Shown: positions 19,322 to 27,806, counted from the stretch's first letter. The stretch is DNA of 35,508 bases from Opitutia bacterium (GCA_009928955.1 SABN01000025.1:1-35508); one strand, 5' to 3'. Numbers and translations: made by a program. Notes: generated by a model from the sequence alone, not told the origin.

Positions 19322-21445
19322 CTACAGCACGAGGCTGTAGCGCTTGGGCGCGATCTGCCCGGACAGCACCTTGCAGGCGCCGGCCGCCATGGCGGCCATC
19401 TCCATGTTCTCGGTGTAGATGAGGATGGGCGCCAGGTGCCCGATCCGCTGCTTGATGAAGCCGACGACCAGCTCCGACCGCGCGACTCCGCCGGACAGCA
19501 CGATGGCCTCCACGTCGTTGCCGGCCGCGACGTACATCGCGCCGATCTCCTTGCCGATCTGGTAGGCCATGGCCTTCAGGACCAGATGCGCCTGCGTGTC
19601 GCCCTTGGCGAGCCGCTCCTCGATTTTCTCCACCCGCGATTCGTTCAGATAGGAAACCAGCCCGCCCCGCTTGGTCAGCTCGACGAACAGCTCCTCCTTC
19701 GTGAACTGGCCGCCGTAGCACAGATCGACGAGTTCCTTCGTCGGCAGCGCGCCGGCCCGCTGGGGCGTGAACGGCCCCCCGCCCAGCAGCGCGATCGAGT
19801 TGTCGACGATTTTTCCATTCCGCACCGCGGCGACCGTGATTCCGCCGCCCATGTGGGCGACGACCAGGCTGATTTCCTCCAGCGGCCGACCCAGCGCTTC
19901 CGCCGCCCGGGCCGCGAGCGCCCGCACGCTCAGCACGTGGGCCGTGCTCCGGCGCGCAATCGGCGCGTAGCCCGAAAACTGCGCCAGCAGATCGAAATCG
20001 TCGGCGACCACGGGGTCGACGGTGAACGCGGGAATGCCGTAGTCCACGGCCAGCCGGGCCGCGATGGGAATGCCCAGGTTGGAGGCGTGGTCCATTTCCG
20101 CGTGGTCGTGGATGCCGCGGAGGATGTCCTTCTCGACCACGACCTTCCCTTTCTTGACCGTCGCCACCTGGTAGACGCCGCTTTCGACCCGGCGTTTGCC
20201 GCGGTACAGGAAGCCGCCGCGGCCGACCACCGCGTCCAGCTTGACCGCCGCATGCGGCTTCATGAACTCTTCCACCAACCGGATGTATTTCGCGATTTCG
20301 GCGTCGAACGCGGCGCCCCGCATGCGGCTTTTGTGGGGATAGTCGAGCTCGCGGATGTCGAGGCAGGTGCCGTTCGCGAACAGCGCGACCTTGACCGACG
20401 TGGAACCGGGGTTGACCGTCAAGACGTTGTAGCGGGTTTCGGTTTTCTGCGCGACTTTCGCCTGGCGGGCCTCCACCACTTGTTGTTGTTTGCAGCGCTC
20501 GGCGTAGATGCAGCACAGCGCGATGGAGTCGAGCTTGTTGGCCTCGCCGTCGGCGCGCGACAGGATGATGTAGGGGACCTTGACCCCGACCGTGATGCCC
20601 GCCATGGCGGCCATGCCGTGCTGCGTCATGCCCATGAGCGTCTTGTAGAGGATGTTGGCCGCGTCGAGGCTCGGGCAGACGAGGACGTCCGCCTGGCCGG
20701 CCACTTCCTTCATGGCGGGATCGTCTCCTTTGGAAACCCCCTTGATCCGGACGGATTCGGGGTCCGTGGCCAGGTCGAACGACAGCGGCCCGTAGACGAC
20801 CATGTCTTCCCAGTACTTCCGGGACAGCGCGGCCGCCAGCTTCGTCGACGCCAGCGACTCGATCACCTTCTCGTTGGCCGAGAGCAGGGCGATCCGGGGG
20901 CGGTCCTTTCCCAGCACCAGCCGCGCCACTTCGGCGGCGTTCTGGATCATGCCCGTCATGCGGCTGAAATTGCAGAAGGTCGTCACGCCCGCGTCGGTCA
21001 AGAGCAGCGGGCGGCCGTTGGCGATGCACGGCGACTGGAACATCGTCACGAGGGACATCGTGTCCCGGACGCGGATCTTGAGCATGGCGCGGTTCAGGAC
21101 CGGCGTGGAGATGTTGCCCTTCAGGATGACGTCCGCCACGCCTTCCTCGATGAGCTCGATCGTGCGGCGCGCGGTTTCCTCTTGGCTGGACGTCGCGACG
21201 ATGTCCGCCGGGTGGACGACCAGGCGCAGCCGCCGCGCGGCCTCGCGGATCGCCGCTTCGTCCCCGACCAGGATGCAGCGCTTGACGAAGACATGGCCTT
21301 GCAGGCTTTGGACGACGGCCAGATCCTCCTTGCGGTCGCCGCCGGCGATGACCACCGTCTTGGGCGGCAGCTTGGAGGCGATTTTCCGGAGGGAGGCGAT
21401 GGAAACCTTCGGCGGGCGGGTCGGGCGAACGCGGGTATTCTTCAT
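19322..21445 (-). CDS. ptb-buk: Fused phosphate acetyl/butyryltransferase - butyrate kinase
   Basis: One continuous 707-residue frame holding two enzymes that are normally separate. Residues about 25-320 are a phosphotransacylase of the Ptb type (VILVGDE-like start seen as CILVGDEAAI, LKGNISTPVLNRAML, PLLLTDAGV, MIQNAAEVARLVLG, DVLVCPSLDAANILYK). Residues about 339-707 are a butyrate kinase of the acetokinase/ASKHA fold: VLTVNPGSTSVKVALF (phosphate loop), VVGRGGF, HMGGGITVAAV and GGGPFTPQRAGALP. A Gln/Ala/Lys linker of about 18 residues joins them. The chain should convert acyl-CoA + Pi + ADP to acid + CoA + ATP. AGGAGG lies eight bases before ATG 21445. Chain-length preference (acetyl, propionyl, butyryl) is not readable; the neighbours point to acetyl- or propionyl-CoA. 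Confidence 0.92.
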   Translation of the reverse strand: MKNTRVRPTRPPKVSIASLRKIASKLPPKTVVIAGGDRKEDLAVVQSLQGHVFVKRCILVGDEAAIREAARRLRLVVHPADIVATSSQEETARRTIELIEEGVADVILKGNISTPVLNRAMLKIRVRDTMSLVTMFQSPCIANGRPLLLTDAGVTTFCNFSRMTGMIQNAAEVARLVLGKDRPRIALLSANEKVIESLASTKLAAALSRKYWEDMVVYGPLSFDLATDPESVRIKGVSKGDDPAMKEVAGQADVLVCPSLDAANILYKTLMGMTQHGMAAMAGITVGVKVPYIILSRADGEANKLDSIALCCIYAERCKQQQVVEARQAKVAQKTETRYNVLTVNPGSTSVKVALFANGTCLDIRELDYPHKSRMRGAAFDAEIAKYIRLVEEFMKPHAAVKLDAVVGRGGFLYRGKRRVESGVYQVATVKKGKVVVEKDILRGIHDHAEMDHASNLGIPIAARLAVDYGIPAFTVDPVVADDFDLLAQFSGYAPIARRSTAHVLSVRALAARAAEALGRPLEEISLVVAHMGGGITVAAVRNGKIVDNSIALLGGGPFTPQRAGALPTKELVDLCYGGQFTKEELFVELTKRGGLVSYLNESRVEKIEERLAKGDTQAHLVLKAMAYQIGKEIGAMYVAAGNDVEAIVLSGGVARSELVVGFIKQRIGHLAPILIYTENMEMAAMAAGACKVLSGQIAPKRYSLVL

Positions 21446-21496
21446 CGAAATAACCTCCTGGGCTCCGGCGGCGGGCCGCCGAAATTGATGGACGCG

Positions 21497-21524
21497 ATTT
21501 TCAACCGAATCCGGCGAATGTCAA
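21497..21524 (-). promoter_or_regulatory. Probable promoter of the ptb-buk gene
   Basis: On the minus strand a consensus TTGACA (21524-21519) is followed after 16 bp by GAAAAT (21502-21497). The leader would be about 45 nt and includes a small CGGCGG/CCGCCG hairpin before the AGGAGG ribosome site. Confidence 0.5.
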
Positions 21525-21582
21525 GCGGGGGGAGGCCGGGGCGGGGGGGGCGGGCTGGATCCGTCCGCGCGTTTTTCCGCTC

Positions 21583-21629
21583 TTTTCCGGAAAACAGGTC
21601 TTTACAGGCCAAAAAAAACGCTTTACTTT
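21583..21629 (+). promoter_or_regulatory. Promoter with adjacent palindrome before the GH13 gene
   Basis: TTTACA (21601-21606) and TACTTT (21624-21629) are 17 bp apart, about 50 bp before the start codon, with an A-tract in the spacer. A perfect 12-bp palindrome TTTTCCGGAAAA (21583-21594) ends 6 bp before the -35, a fitting place for a regulator. It is also about 140 bp upstream of ptb-buk on the other strand, so it could serve either gene. Confidence 0.5.
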
Positions 21630-21679
21630 TCTGGCAGATGGATGGCGATTGAGACAAGCCCGAGAGGAAGACGCAGGCC

Positions 21680-24600
21680 ATGAACAGGTGTTTCCGAAAG
21701 TGGTGGGGGTGCGCGTGGGTCCTCTTCGCGGTTTCCGCGGGGCGCGTTTCCGGGGGCGAAGCCATCCTGCAATACTTCAACACGAGCTGGCCTGAATTGA
21801 CCCGCCGGATTCCCGAACTGGCCGAAGCCGGCTACACGGCGCTGTGGTTGCCGCCGCCGTTCAAGGCGGGCGGCGGGTTGTCCGTCGGCTTCGATTCCTA
21901 TGACCGGTTCGACCTGGGCAGCAAGGACCAGAACGGCTCGCTCCCCACCAAGTATGGCACCGAGACGGACCTGTTGCATCTGATCGACGTGGCGCATCGC
22001 TTCGGGTTGCGCATCTATTTCGACAACGTGATGGCGCACAACGGCGGGCCGATGTCGGCCGGCGCGCCGGGCACGCTCCAGGCCAACGGATTCGTGCCGG
22101 AGGACTTCCACCTGCGGCGCACGTCGGAAACCACCTACGAAAACTACGGCTGGCCGACGTGGTCGGACGAGTGGCAGGTGCTGAACCGCAATCCGTTCGG
22201 GCAGGACATCGCGCACGAAAGCCCGAACACCAGTTTCGGCTGGAGCGAAGGCGACGACTATCCGAAGTGGTCCGGCGTGCGGCATCCCCATCATCCTGAG
22301 TACTACCTCGACACCGATCTGCCGATCGAAGCGGTCAATGGCGGCACCACGTCCATCGTCTACACCTTCGCGAACAAGGAGCCCTTCGTGGACGCCAACA
22401 CCAACGGCGTCTTCGACTGGACCGATACGAACGCCAACGGCCAGCACGATGCGGGCGAGGCCAGCGAGTCCTTCACGGACACGGGGATCGACCCCAGCCG
22501 CGCGGACCGCCGGACCGCCGCGTGGGGCTATGGCAACGGCCGCTACGACATGGGCAACCCCGTCGCCGAAGACGTGAACAGCCTGCTGTTCCGCGCGCTG
22601 CGGTGGTTCACGGACAAGGCCCGCGCGGACGGCTACCGCCTCGACGCGGTGAAGCACGTGCCCGCCTATTTCTTCGGCAAGATGGACAGTCCCAAGGACG
22701 GCGCCAACTGGGGCTACGGCGGCCAGGCGCAGGAGCAGTTCAACATTACGCGCGGCTACAGCGACTGGGACAACCACCGCGACACGGTCTTCGACAACGT
22801 GCAGGCGCGCGACGACGCGCTGCTCTACGGCGAACATCTTGGCGATCCCCCGTGGAAGATGCATTACGTGGACGCGGGCATGCGCATCGCGAACGACGAT
22901 TTCCTCAACGCGGTGAAAGGCAACATCGGCGCCAACCTCGCCGGCATGGACCAACCCAACTACGCGGTGATCACCCCCGGCCAGTCCATGCACTACGTCA
23001 TGAGCCACGACAACAACTACCTGTGGGGCGGAGACCGCGAGCAGGCGCATGCCATCTTGCTCGCGCGCGAAGGCCTGCCGATCGTCTACACCGACGGCTA
23101 CAACCAGAGCGGCTCGCCGGACTGGTTTCCGAAACCGGCGGAGATTCCGTTCCTCGGGCAGTGGGGGCAGGCCTACATTCCCAACCTGCTCGACATCCGC
23201 CGCCACTTCGGCTGGGGGTACCAGGCGAGCCGCTGGAGCGCGTGGGACTACACGTCCTGGTCGCGCTACGACCCCGATTTCGGCAACAACGGCCACGGCG
23301 TGACCATGGTGTTTGCGATGTCCAAGAACTACGGCGGCAGTTGGCCGCTCGTGGCGGGCGGAGCGGTGTTCCCCGAGGGCGCCCGGCTCTTCAACTATTC
23401 CCTCCACGCCCCGGGCAAGCCAATCAAGGTGCAAGACGGGAAACTGGTCAACATGGACGGCTCGGATTTGTTCATCGCCCCCAACGAGTATTACGCCTTT
23501 TCTTGGCGCATCCCCGAAATGCCGCTGGCGTGGGGCGAAGGGCTCGCCGAGGAGATCCAGCCCATCACCATCTATGAGAACGGCGCGCGCGCCGGCGCCG
23601 TGGTCACGACCCGCAAGGACGGGCGCAACGGCGATCCGAACTTCAATCCCTACGGCCTCGCCGACACGAACGCAACCGACTACAGCTATCGCATGGCCAT
23701 TCCGCGCGTCACGCAATCCTCCAACCTGACGTTCCTCGCCCGCGCGGACGGCTCGGCCGAGAACCTCCTGATGAAGCTCGACGGCGGCATCGACCTGAAC
23801 TCGCAGCTCGACATCGTGACGCAGGACCCCGGCACGCGCGACAACCCGCCGGCCGTTTCCCAGGACAAGTTCCTCGGCTACGAGCAGATGAAGTACGTGC
23901 GGCGCGTGGCCGAGAAATTCGCCGCGGTCGCCACCGCGAGCAACACGATCGGCTCGCCTGGCGCCGAGACCTACGCTTGCGTGATCGGCGCCGCCGGCTT
24001 CGCGGTCAACGCGGGCGAGGGGCCGAACCTGTATGACCCCAGCCGGACCGTGACGTGGCATTTCCACGATCCCGCGCAGGACAACCAAATCTCGACGAAC
24101 CTGCAGTTCAGCCCGGCGCCGCTGGCGGCCGCGAACCAGCCCGTCACCGTCTGGACGAAGATCGGCTACGCCCCGGAGGCGGAATCCGCCTGGCTGTACT
24201 ACACGACGAACGGCGTGGATTATCCCGAAGGCAGCGCCGGGCTCGGCAAAGGCGCCACGAAGGTGGCCGCCCTGGCGTACGCCGCCGCCGGCGGCGTCGA
24301 CGGCGGCCGCACCTCGCAATGGTGGAGCGCCACGCTGCCGGCCCTGCCCGCCGGCACGGTCCTGCGCTACAAGATCGGCGCGCACAAGCTCGACGCCGCC
24401 AGCGTGTTCCCTTGGACCGACGCCGACCTCGCCGTGAAGGCCCGCATGGAAACCGTCTTCGCGGTCTCCAACTTCAACGCCGCCACGATTCCCCATTATC
24501 CGCACAACGACTGGGGCCAGATGGCCGTCGGCCTCGCCGAAGGGTTCCACGTCTTGCGCACCAAGGCCCTCCTCGGCCGCGCGGCGGGCGACACGCCGAT

Positions 24601-25753
24601 CTTCCGCGAGCGCACGCAGACGTTCTACTATGACGCCGCGCGCCCCGCGGGTTCCATCCAGCATCCGGCCGCGAACGGCCTGGTCCTGACGGGTTCCACC
24701 TGCGGGATCCAGGTGCGCTCCGACATGACCGTGGAGGAGGTCTGGGTCAAGATCGAGGACATGGATCCGGCCAACGACGACTCCGCCACCGGCCTGGCCA
24801 ACGGCAACAACGCCTGGGCGAAGGCCAACAAGGGCCTCGTGCCCGCGCCCGCGCCCGGCGCCGCCCTCTCGCAGGCGTGGGAGTTCAGCTACGTGCTGAT
24901 CCCCACCTCGGGCACGGCGACGATCTTCGTCTGCCTGCGCGAGCTCACGTCCTCCACGAACCTCGCGCTGGCCGATGCCGCCGGCCACTTCACGACGTTG
25001 CTGCGGACCGTCACCACCGGCGGCAACGGCGTGCACCTGCTGATCCACGAGCCCGCCGCCGACGGCGACACCGTGGGCGTCGGCAGCAACCTCGTCGCGA
25101 CTTTCAGCCAGAGCCTCGGCGCCGGCCTCGACACCAACCAGCTCGCCCAGTGCTTCGTCATCGAGCTCGACGGCGTTCCGCAGACGAACGCCGCCCATGT
25201 CATCCAGACCAACGTCACGGCCGGCGAACACGCCATCCGCCTCGTGCTGCCCAACCTGCACAACGGCGATCCGGGCTACCTCCACCTGCTCAGCGTGGGC
25301 TTCGCGCGCGCCGGCTACCCGACGCTCCTCGCCGAGCGGCAGGTCTACGCCGTGGCCAACGACGACAGCAACGGCGACGGCATCCCGGACTCCTACGAGC
25401 GGCAATGGGGCCTGCCCGTCGGCAGCCTCGTCCCTTGGGAGAACGACGACACCGACCCCTATTCCAACTACGAGGAATACATCGCCAACACCGATCCGAC
25501 GGACGGCAACGACTTCCTCGTCGTGGATTCCGCGGCCTGGGTCAGCGACAGCGTCGCGCTGGATTTCGCGTCGCGGTCCAACCGCAACTACTTCGTGTGG
25601 TACACGGACTTCATGGCGCCCGCGTTCTGGCAGCTCGCCACCCCGCGCACGGATCCGATCGAAGGCACCGGCCAGTCGAACCAGTTCATCGACACCCTGC
25701 CGAATCCCACCAGCCGCTACTACCGCCTGGAAGTGACCGTCCCGGGGCCTTGA
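21680..25753 (+). CDS. Large exported alpha-amylase-family (GH13) glycoside hydrolase
   Basis: A 1357-residue protein with a Sec signal at residues 1-25 (two Arg/Lys, hydrophobic core, cut near GRVSGGEA). The GH13 barrel has all catalytic marks: region I DNVMAHNG, nucleophile Asp322 in GYRLDAVKHV, acid/base Glu385 in LLYGEHLG, and Asp444 in MSHDNN. Between regions I and II is an insertion (about residues 237-260) with two EF-hand-like loops, DANTNGVFDW and DTNANGQHDAGE, likely binding calcium. After the barrel come beta-rich domains of unknown role, then another calcium-type loop (DSNGDGIPDSYERQWG), a YEEYIANTDPTD stretch and a final beta domain ending in RYYRLEV. It should degrade an alpha-glucan outside the cytoplasm. 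The C-terminus is of a style common in Verrucomicrobia-type secreted enzymes. Confidence 0.88.
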   Translation: MNRCFRKWWGCAWVLFAVSAGRVSGGEAILQYFNTSWPELTRRIPELAEAGYTALWLPPPFKAGGGLSVGFDSYDRFDLGSKDQNGSLPTKYGTETDLLHLIDVAHRFGLRIYFDNVMAHNGGPMSAGAPGTLQANGFVPEDFHLRRTSETTYENYGWPTWSDEWQVLNRNPFGQDIAHESPNTSFGWSEGDDYPKWSGVRHPHHPEYYLDTDLPIEAVNGGTTSIVYTFANKEPFVDANTNGVFDWTDTNANGQHDAGEASESFTDTGIDPSRADRRTAAWGYGNGRYDMGNPVAEDVNSLLFRALRWFTDKARADGYRLDAVKHVPAYFFGKMDSPKDGANWGYGGQAQEQFNITRGYSDWDNHRDTVFDNVQARDDALLYGEHLGDPPWKMHYVDAGMRIANDDFLNAVKGNIGANLAGMDQPNYAVITPGQSMHYVMSHDNNYLWGGDREQAHAILLAREGLPIVYTDGYNQSGSPDWFPKPAEIPFLGQWGQAYIPNLLDIRRHFGWGYQASRWSAWDYTSWSRYDPDFGNNGHGVTMVFAMSKNYGGSWPLVAGGAVFPEGARLFNYSLHAPGKPIKVQDGKLVNMDGSDLFIAPNEYYAFSWRIPEMPLAWGEGLAEEIQPITIYENGARAGAVVTTRKDGRNGDPNFNPYGLADTNATDYSYRMAIPRVTQSSNLTFLARADGSAENLLMKLDGGIDLNSQLDIVTQDPGTRDNPPAVSQDKFLGYEQMKYVRRVAEKFAAVATASNTIGSPGAETYACVIGAAGFAVNAGEGPNLYDPSRTVTWHFHDPAQDNQISTNLQFSPAPLAAANQPVTVWTKIGYAPEAESAWLYYTTNGVDYPEGSAGLGKGATKVAALAYAAAGGVDGGRTSQWWSATLPALPAGTVLRYKIGAHKLDAASVFPWTDADLAVKARMETVFAVSNFNAATIPHYPHNDWGQMAVGLAEGFHVLRTKALLGRAAGDTPIFRERTQTFYYDAARPAGSIQHPAANGLVLTGSTCGIQVRSDMTVEEVWVKIEDMDPANDDSATGLANGNNAWAKANKGLVPAPAPGAALSQAWEFSYVLIPTSGTATIFVCLRELTSSTNLALADAAGHFTTLLRTVTTGGNGVHLLIHEPAADGDTVGVGSNLVATFSQSLGAGLDTNQLAQCFVIELDGVPQTNAAHVIQTNVTAGEHAIRLVLPNLHNGDPGYLHLLSVGFARAGYPTLLAERQVYAVANDDSNGDGIPDSYERQWGLPVGSLVPWENDDTDPYSNYEEYIANTDPTDGNDFLVVDSAAWVSDSVALDFASRSNRNYFVWYTDFMAPAFWQLATPRTDPIEGTGQSNQFIDTLPNPTSRYYRLEVTVPGP

Positions 25754-25761
25754 AAAGGCCC
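25745..25761 (+). terminator. Hairpin across the GH13 stop codon
   Basis: GGGCCTT (25745-25751) pairs with AAGGCCC (25755-25761) around GAA; the TGA stop is in the loop region. No T tract follows, so this is a weak terminator candidate. Confidence 0.3.
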
Positions 25762-25776
25762 GGACCCGCCCCCGAT

Positions 25777-25851
25777 GCAGGCACTCGCGGCTCGGGGCGG
25801 GGCGGGGGGCGGGGGGGCTGAAGACTATAGACTTGAGACTAGAGACTAGAG
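25777..25851 (+). repeat. Intergenic repeat, copy A, ending in 7-bp units
   Basis: A GC-rich lead (GCAGGCACTCGCGGCTCGGG then a G tract) is followed by a run of heptamers of form NNAGACT: GAAGACT, ATAGACT, TGAGACT, AGAGACT, AGAG (25820-25851). The same arrangement recurs after the next gene. It resembles in style the short tandemly repeated heptamers of some cyanobacteria. Confidence 0.75.
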
Positions 25852-25895
25852 GGGGGCCGGGGGAACCATGCCGGACACTTTTTCGACGACGCGCC

Positions 25896-25925
25896 TTGAG
25901 TTGCGGCCGGACTCCGGTCTATGCT
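25896..25925 (+). promoter_or_regulatory. Promoter giving a near-leaderless plsC mRNA
   Basis: TTGAGT (25896-25901) and TATGCT (25920-25925) are 18 bp apart, and ATG 25937 is only 11 bp past the -10. Transcription would start within about five bases of the start codon. This supports ATG 25937 over the in-frame ATG at 25868, which lies upstream of the promoter. Confidence 0.45.
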
Positions 25926-25936
25926 TCGCCAAAACC

Positions 25937-26689
25937 ATGAGCGCGACCCCCAAAGAGGAAAACGACGGCCCCGCGGCGCCCCTGCCGGCCGCCGCCGATC
26001 CCGGGCCCGCCCCGGTCCTCCCGCCGGATTTTCTCCAACGGCTTTCCCTCCGGCCGACCCGCATGCGGTGGGCCGTCCACGTGTTCATGTTTGTCGTGTT
26101 GAGCCTCGTCCTGCCGCTCTACTTCCGCTACCGGGTGCGGGGCCGCCGGCACATCCCGCGCTCGGGGCCGGTGCTGATCGTGGTCAACCATGCCAGCCAT
26201 CTCGACCCCCTCCTGATCGGCGCGGTCTGCTGCCGGCGGATGTTCCGCTACATGGCCAAGGAGGACCTGTGGCGCGGTTCCAAGGCCTTTCGCTTCATGA
26301 TGGAAAACCTCGGCGCGTTCCCCGTCCGGCGCGGCGCCGCCGACCGGGACGCCCTGCGCTACGCCTCCGAGCTGCTGGAAGCCGGACAGGCCCTCGTGGT
26401 GTTTCCCGAAGGTACCCGCACCCGCGATGGCAGCATCGGCGACGCCCAGCCCGGCGTCGCCATGATCCTGTCCAAGCATCCCGACGTGCCCATCCTGCCC
26501 CTGCGCATCGATGGCGCGTTCGAAGCGTTCGGGAGCGGGATGCGCTTCCCGGCGCCACATCGCATCGCCATCGCCATCGGTCCGACCTTCACCTTGGCGC
26601 ACAAGTTCCGGGAAAAGACTTCACGCAAGCAACTCTATCGCGAAATCGGCGACGAAGTGATGGTGCGCATCCGCCAGGCCCGGCCGTAG
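25937..26689 (+). CDS. 1-acyl-sn-glycerol-3-phosphate acyltransferase (PlsC family)
   Basis: A 250-residue membrane-associated acyltransferase, counted from ATG 25937; an ATG at 25868 would add 23 residues that overlap a promoter-like sequence. The N-terminal 40 residues are Pro/Ala rich, followed by one membrane helix (about 45-63). The catalytic HX4D is NHASHLD (His85, Asp90), followed by the glycerol-phosphate motif FPEGTRTRDG (Glu158-Arg161) and the later VPILPLRIDGAF. It should transfer a fatty acyl chain to lysophosphatidate in phospholipid synthesis, though related enzymes acylate other lipids. It stands alone, bracketed by two copies of an intergenic repeat. Confidence 0.88.
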   Translation: MSATPKEENDGPAAPLPAAADPGPAPVLPPDFLQRLSLRPTRMRWAVHVFMFVVLSLVLPLYFRYRVRGRRHIPRSGPVLIVVNHASHLDPLLIGAVCCRRMFRYMAKEDLWRGSKAFRFMMENLGAFPVRRGAADRDALRYASELLEAGQALVVFPEGTRTRDGSIGDAQPGVAMILSKHPDVPILPLRIDGAFEAFGSGMRFPAPHRIAIAIGPTFTLAHKFREKTSRKQLYREIGDEVMVRIRQARP

Positions 26690-26691
26690 GC

Positions 26692-26847
26692 GCAGGAACT
26701 CGCCGCTCGGGTCGGGGGGGGAGTAGGCCGGAGACAGGAGACAGGGGAGGGGGGGCTGAAGACTATAGACTTGAGACTGGAGACTAGAGACTGGACTGAA
26801 GGGGGGAAGGGGGGAGAGTATTCAGGATTCAGGAGTCAGGATTCAGA
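26692..26847 (+). repeat. Intergenic repeat, copy B, with three kinds of 7-bp unit
   Basis: The lead GCAGGAACTCGCCGCTCGGG is nearly that of copy A. It is followed by GGAGACA x2 (26730-26743), then GAAGACT, ATAGACT, TGAGACT, GGAGACT, AGAGACT (26758-26792), then ATTCAGG, ATTCAGG, AGTCAGG, ATTCAGA (26820-26847). A 27-bp block up to TGAGACT is identical in both copies. The stop codon of the lipase gene (26845-26843) lies in the last heptamer, so the repeat has run into the gene's end. Confidence 0.75.
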
Positions 26848-27697
26848 AGGGGGAGGACACCCGAGTTCTCACGGAGACGCAGGCGGCGCGGAGGGCGGGG
26901 AGGTAGGTCTGGGCGAGGCTGTGGGGCGGGAGGTCCTTGGCGGAGGTGAAGTGGATGGGGGTCCCGACGTGGCGGTAGCCGAGGAGCGCCGGGGGGACTT
27001 TCGTCACCAGGTCGCGGCGGTTCGCGATGCGCCAGGCCGCGAAGCCCTGGGCGGAGAAATGCCGCGCCCAGCGCGCGCCCCCCACCAGCGGGGAGGCGAA
27101 GGTGTAGACCTCCAACGCGCGGCAGGGCAGGCCCCCGGTCGCGATGTCCATCGCCGCGAGGGAGGCCAGCGCGCCGCCGAGGCTGTGGCCCGTCACCCGG
27201 ATGAGCGATTCCGGCCCGGCGTGAGCCAAGAGGAAATCTTTGATCGCGGGGCGGACGGATTCATAGCAGCGGTGGAAGCCGCGGTGGACGTGTCCGCCCT
27301 GCAGGTTGTCGAAGAGGGCATCGAGCTTGCCGGCCATGTTGTTGGAGATTTTCTCGCCCGTGCTCTGCGTGCCGCGGAAGACGATGAACAGGCGGTTGCC
27401 GCTCCGCGCGCAGACGCCGGCGGGGGTGGTTTCGGTGTGGGTCTCGTAGCGCGGGCCGCCCTTGCCGCCCGATTCGCGGGGCGTCCGGTAGGTGAGCGTG
27501 CGCCAGAAGGGATCGGAGAAAACCAGCTTGCCGCGCTCGATGGGCTGGAAGCGCATGGCGGCGGGGGCGGGTTTGCCGGCATCGGACCACTGCTGATAGA
27601 GGTCGTAGGCCACATGGATGAGATGCGCGCATTGGATCGCCTTGCGGATGGAAAATCCCTCCGGCAGCGGCTGCGCAATGGGAACGGCCTGGGTCAT
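26843..27697 (-). CDS. Class 3 (fungal-type) lipase family protein
   Basis: A 284-residue alpha/beta hydrolase. The nucleophile elbow is VTGHSLGGALA (Ser172). The triad is completed by Asp229 in IANRRDLVTKVPP and probably His259 in PPHSLAQTY. The early FIVFRGTQS strand (oxyanion side) and HRGFHRCYESV are standard in Lipase_3 proteins. No signal peptide is visible, so the protein may be cytoplasmic or exported by another route; the lipid substrate is unknown. The last residues are encoded by the heptamer repeat. It is divergent from the restriction-modification operon and is the last gene with the high-GC codon use. Confidence 0.85.
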   Translation of the reverse strand: MTQAVPIAQPLPEGFSIRKAIQCAHLIHVAYDLYQQWSDAGKPAPAAMRFQPIERGKLVFSDPFWRTLTYRTPRESGGKGGPRYETHTETTPAGVCARSGNRLFIVFRGTQSTGEKISNNMAGKLDALFDNLQGGHVHRGFHRCYESVRPAIKDFLLAHAGPESLIRVTGHSLGGALASLAAMDIATGGLPCRALEVYTFASPLVGGARWARHFSAQGFAAWRIANRRDLVTKVPPALLGYRHVGTPIHFTSAKDLPPHSLAQTYLPALRAACVSVRTRVSSPF

Positions 27698-27703
27698 GGA
27701 GTC

Positions 27704-27733
27704 AGGATAGCGCGGTCAGTGGGGAGGCGTCAA
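27704..27733 (-). promoter_or_regulatory. Promoter giving a leaderless lipase mRNA
   Basis: On the minus strand TTGACG (27733-27728) and TATCCT (27709-27704) are 18 bp apart. The ATG (27697-27695) begins 6 bp after the -10, where transcription would start. No Shine-Dalgarno sequence fits between them. Confidence 0.5.
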
Positions 27734-27762
27734 TTCAGGCGACCTCGGGAATTGCTTATAGT
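27734..27762 (+). promoter_or_regulatory. Possible distal promoter of the hsd operon
   Basis: TTCAGG (27734-27739) and TATAGT (27757-27762) are 17 bp apart. It lies upstream of a better match and next to the divergent lipase promoter. Confidence 0.3.
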
Positions 27763-27806
27763 GAACTGTTTGTAGAAATGGGGGGGCTATGAAAGGGTCG
27801 TTTCCA

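Noticed and set aside
21623-25405. 1260-codon minus-strand frame opposite the GH13 gene
   Set aside because: Composition is Val/Arg/Gly/Ala-rich with no fold signature, while the plus strand has a signal peptide and the complete GH13 catalytic residues.
25868-25936. Upstream ATG for plsC
   Set aside because: The 23 extra residues lie across a promoter-like pair and have no family resemblance; ATG 25937 fits better, though this is not certain.
25777-26847. CRISPR array
   Set aside because: Repeat units are 7 bp with no spacers and there are no cas genes; the elements are tandem heptamers.
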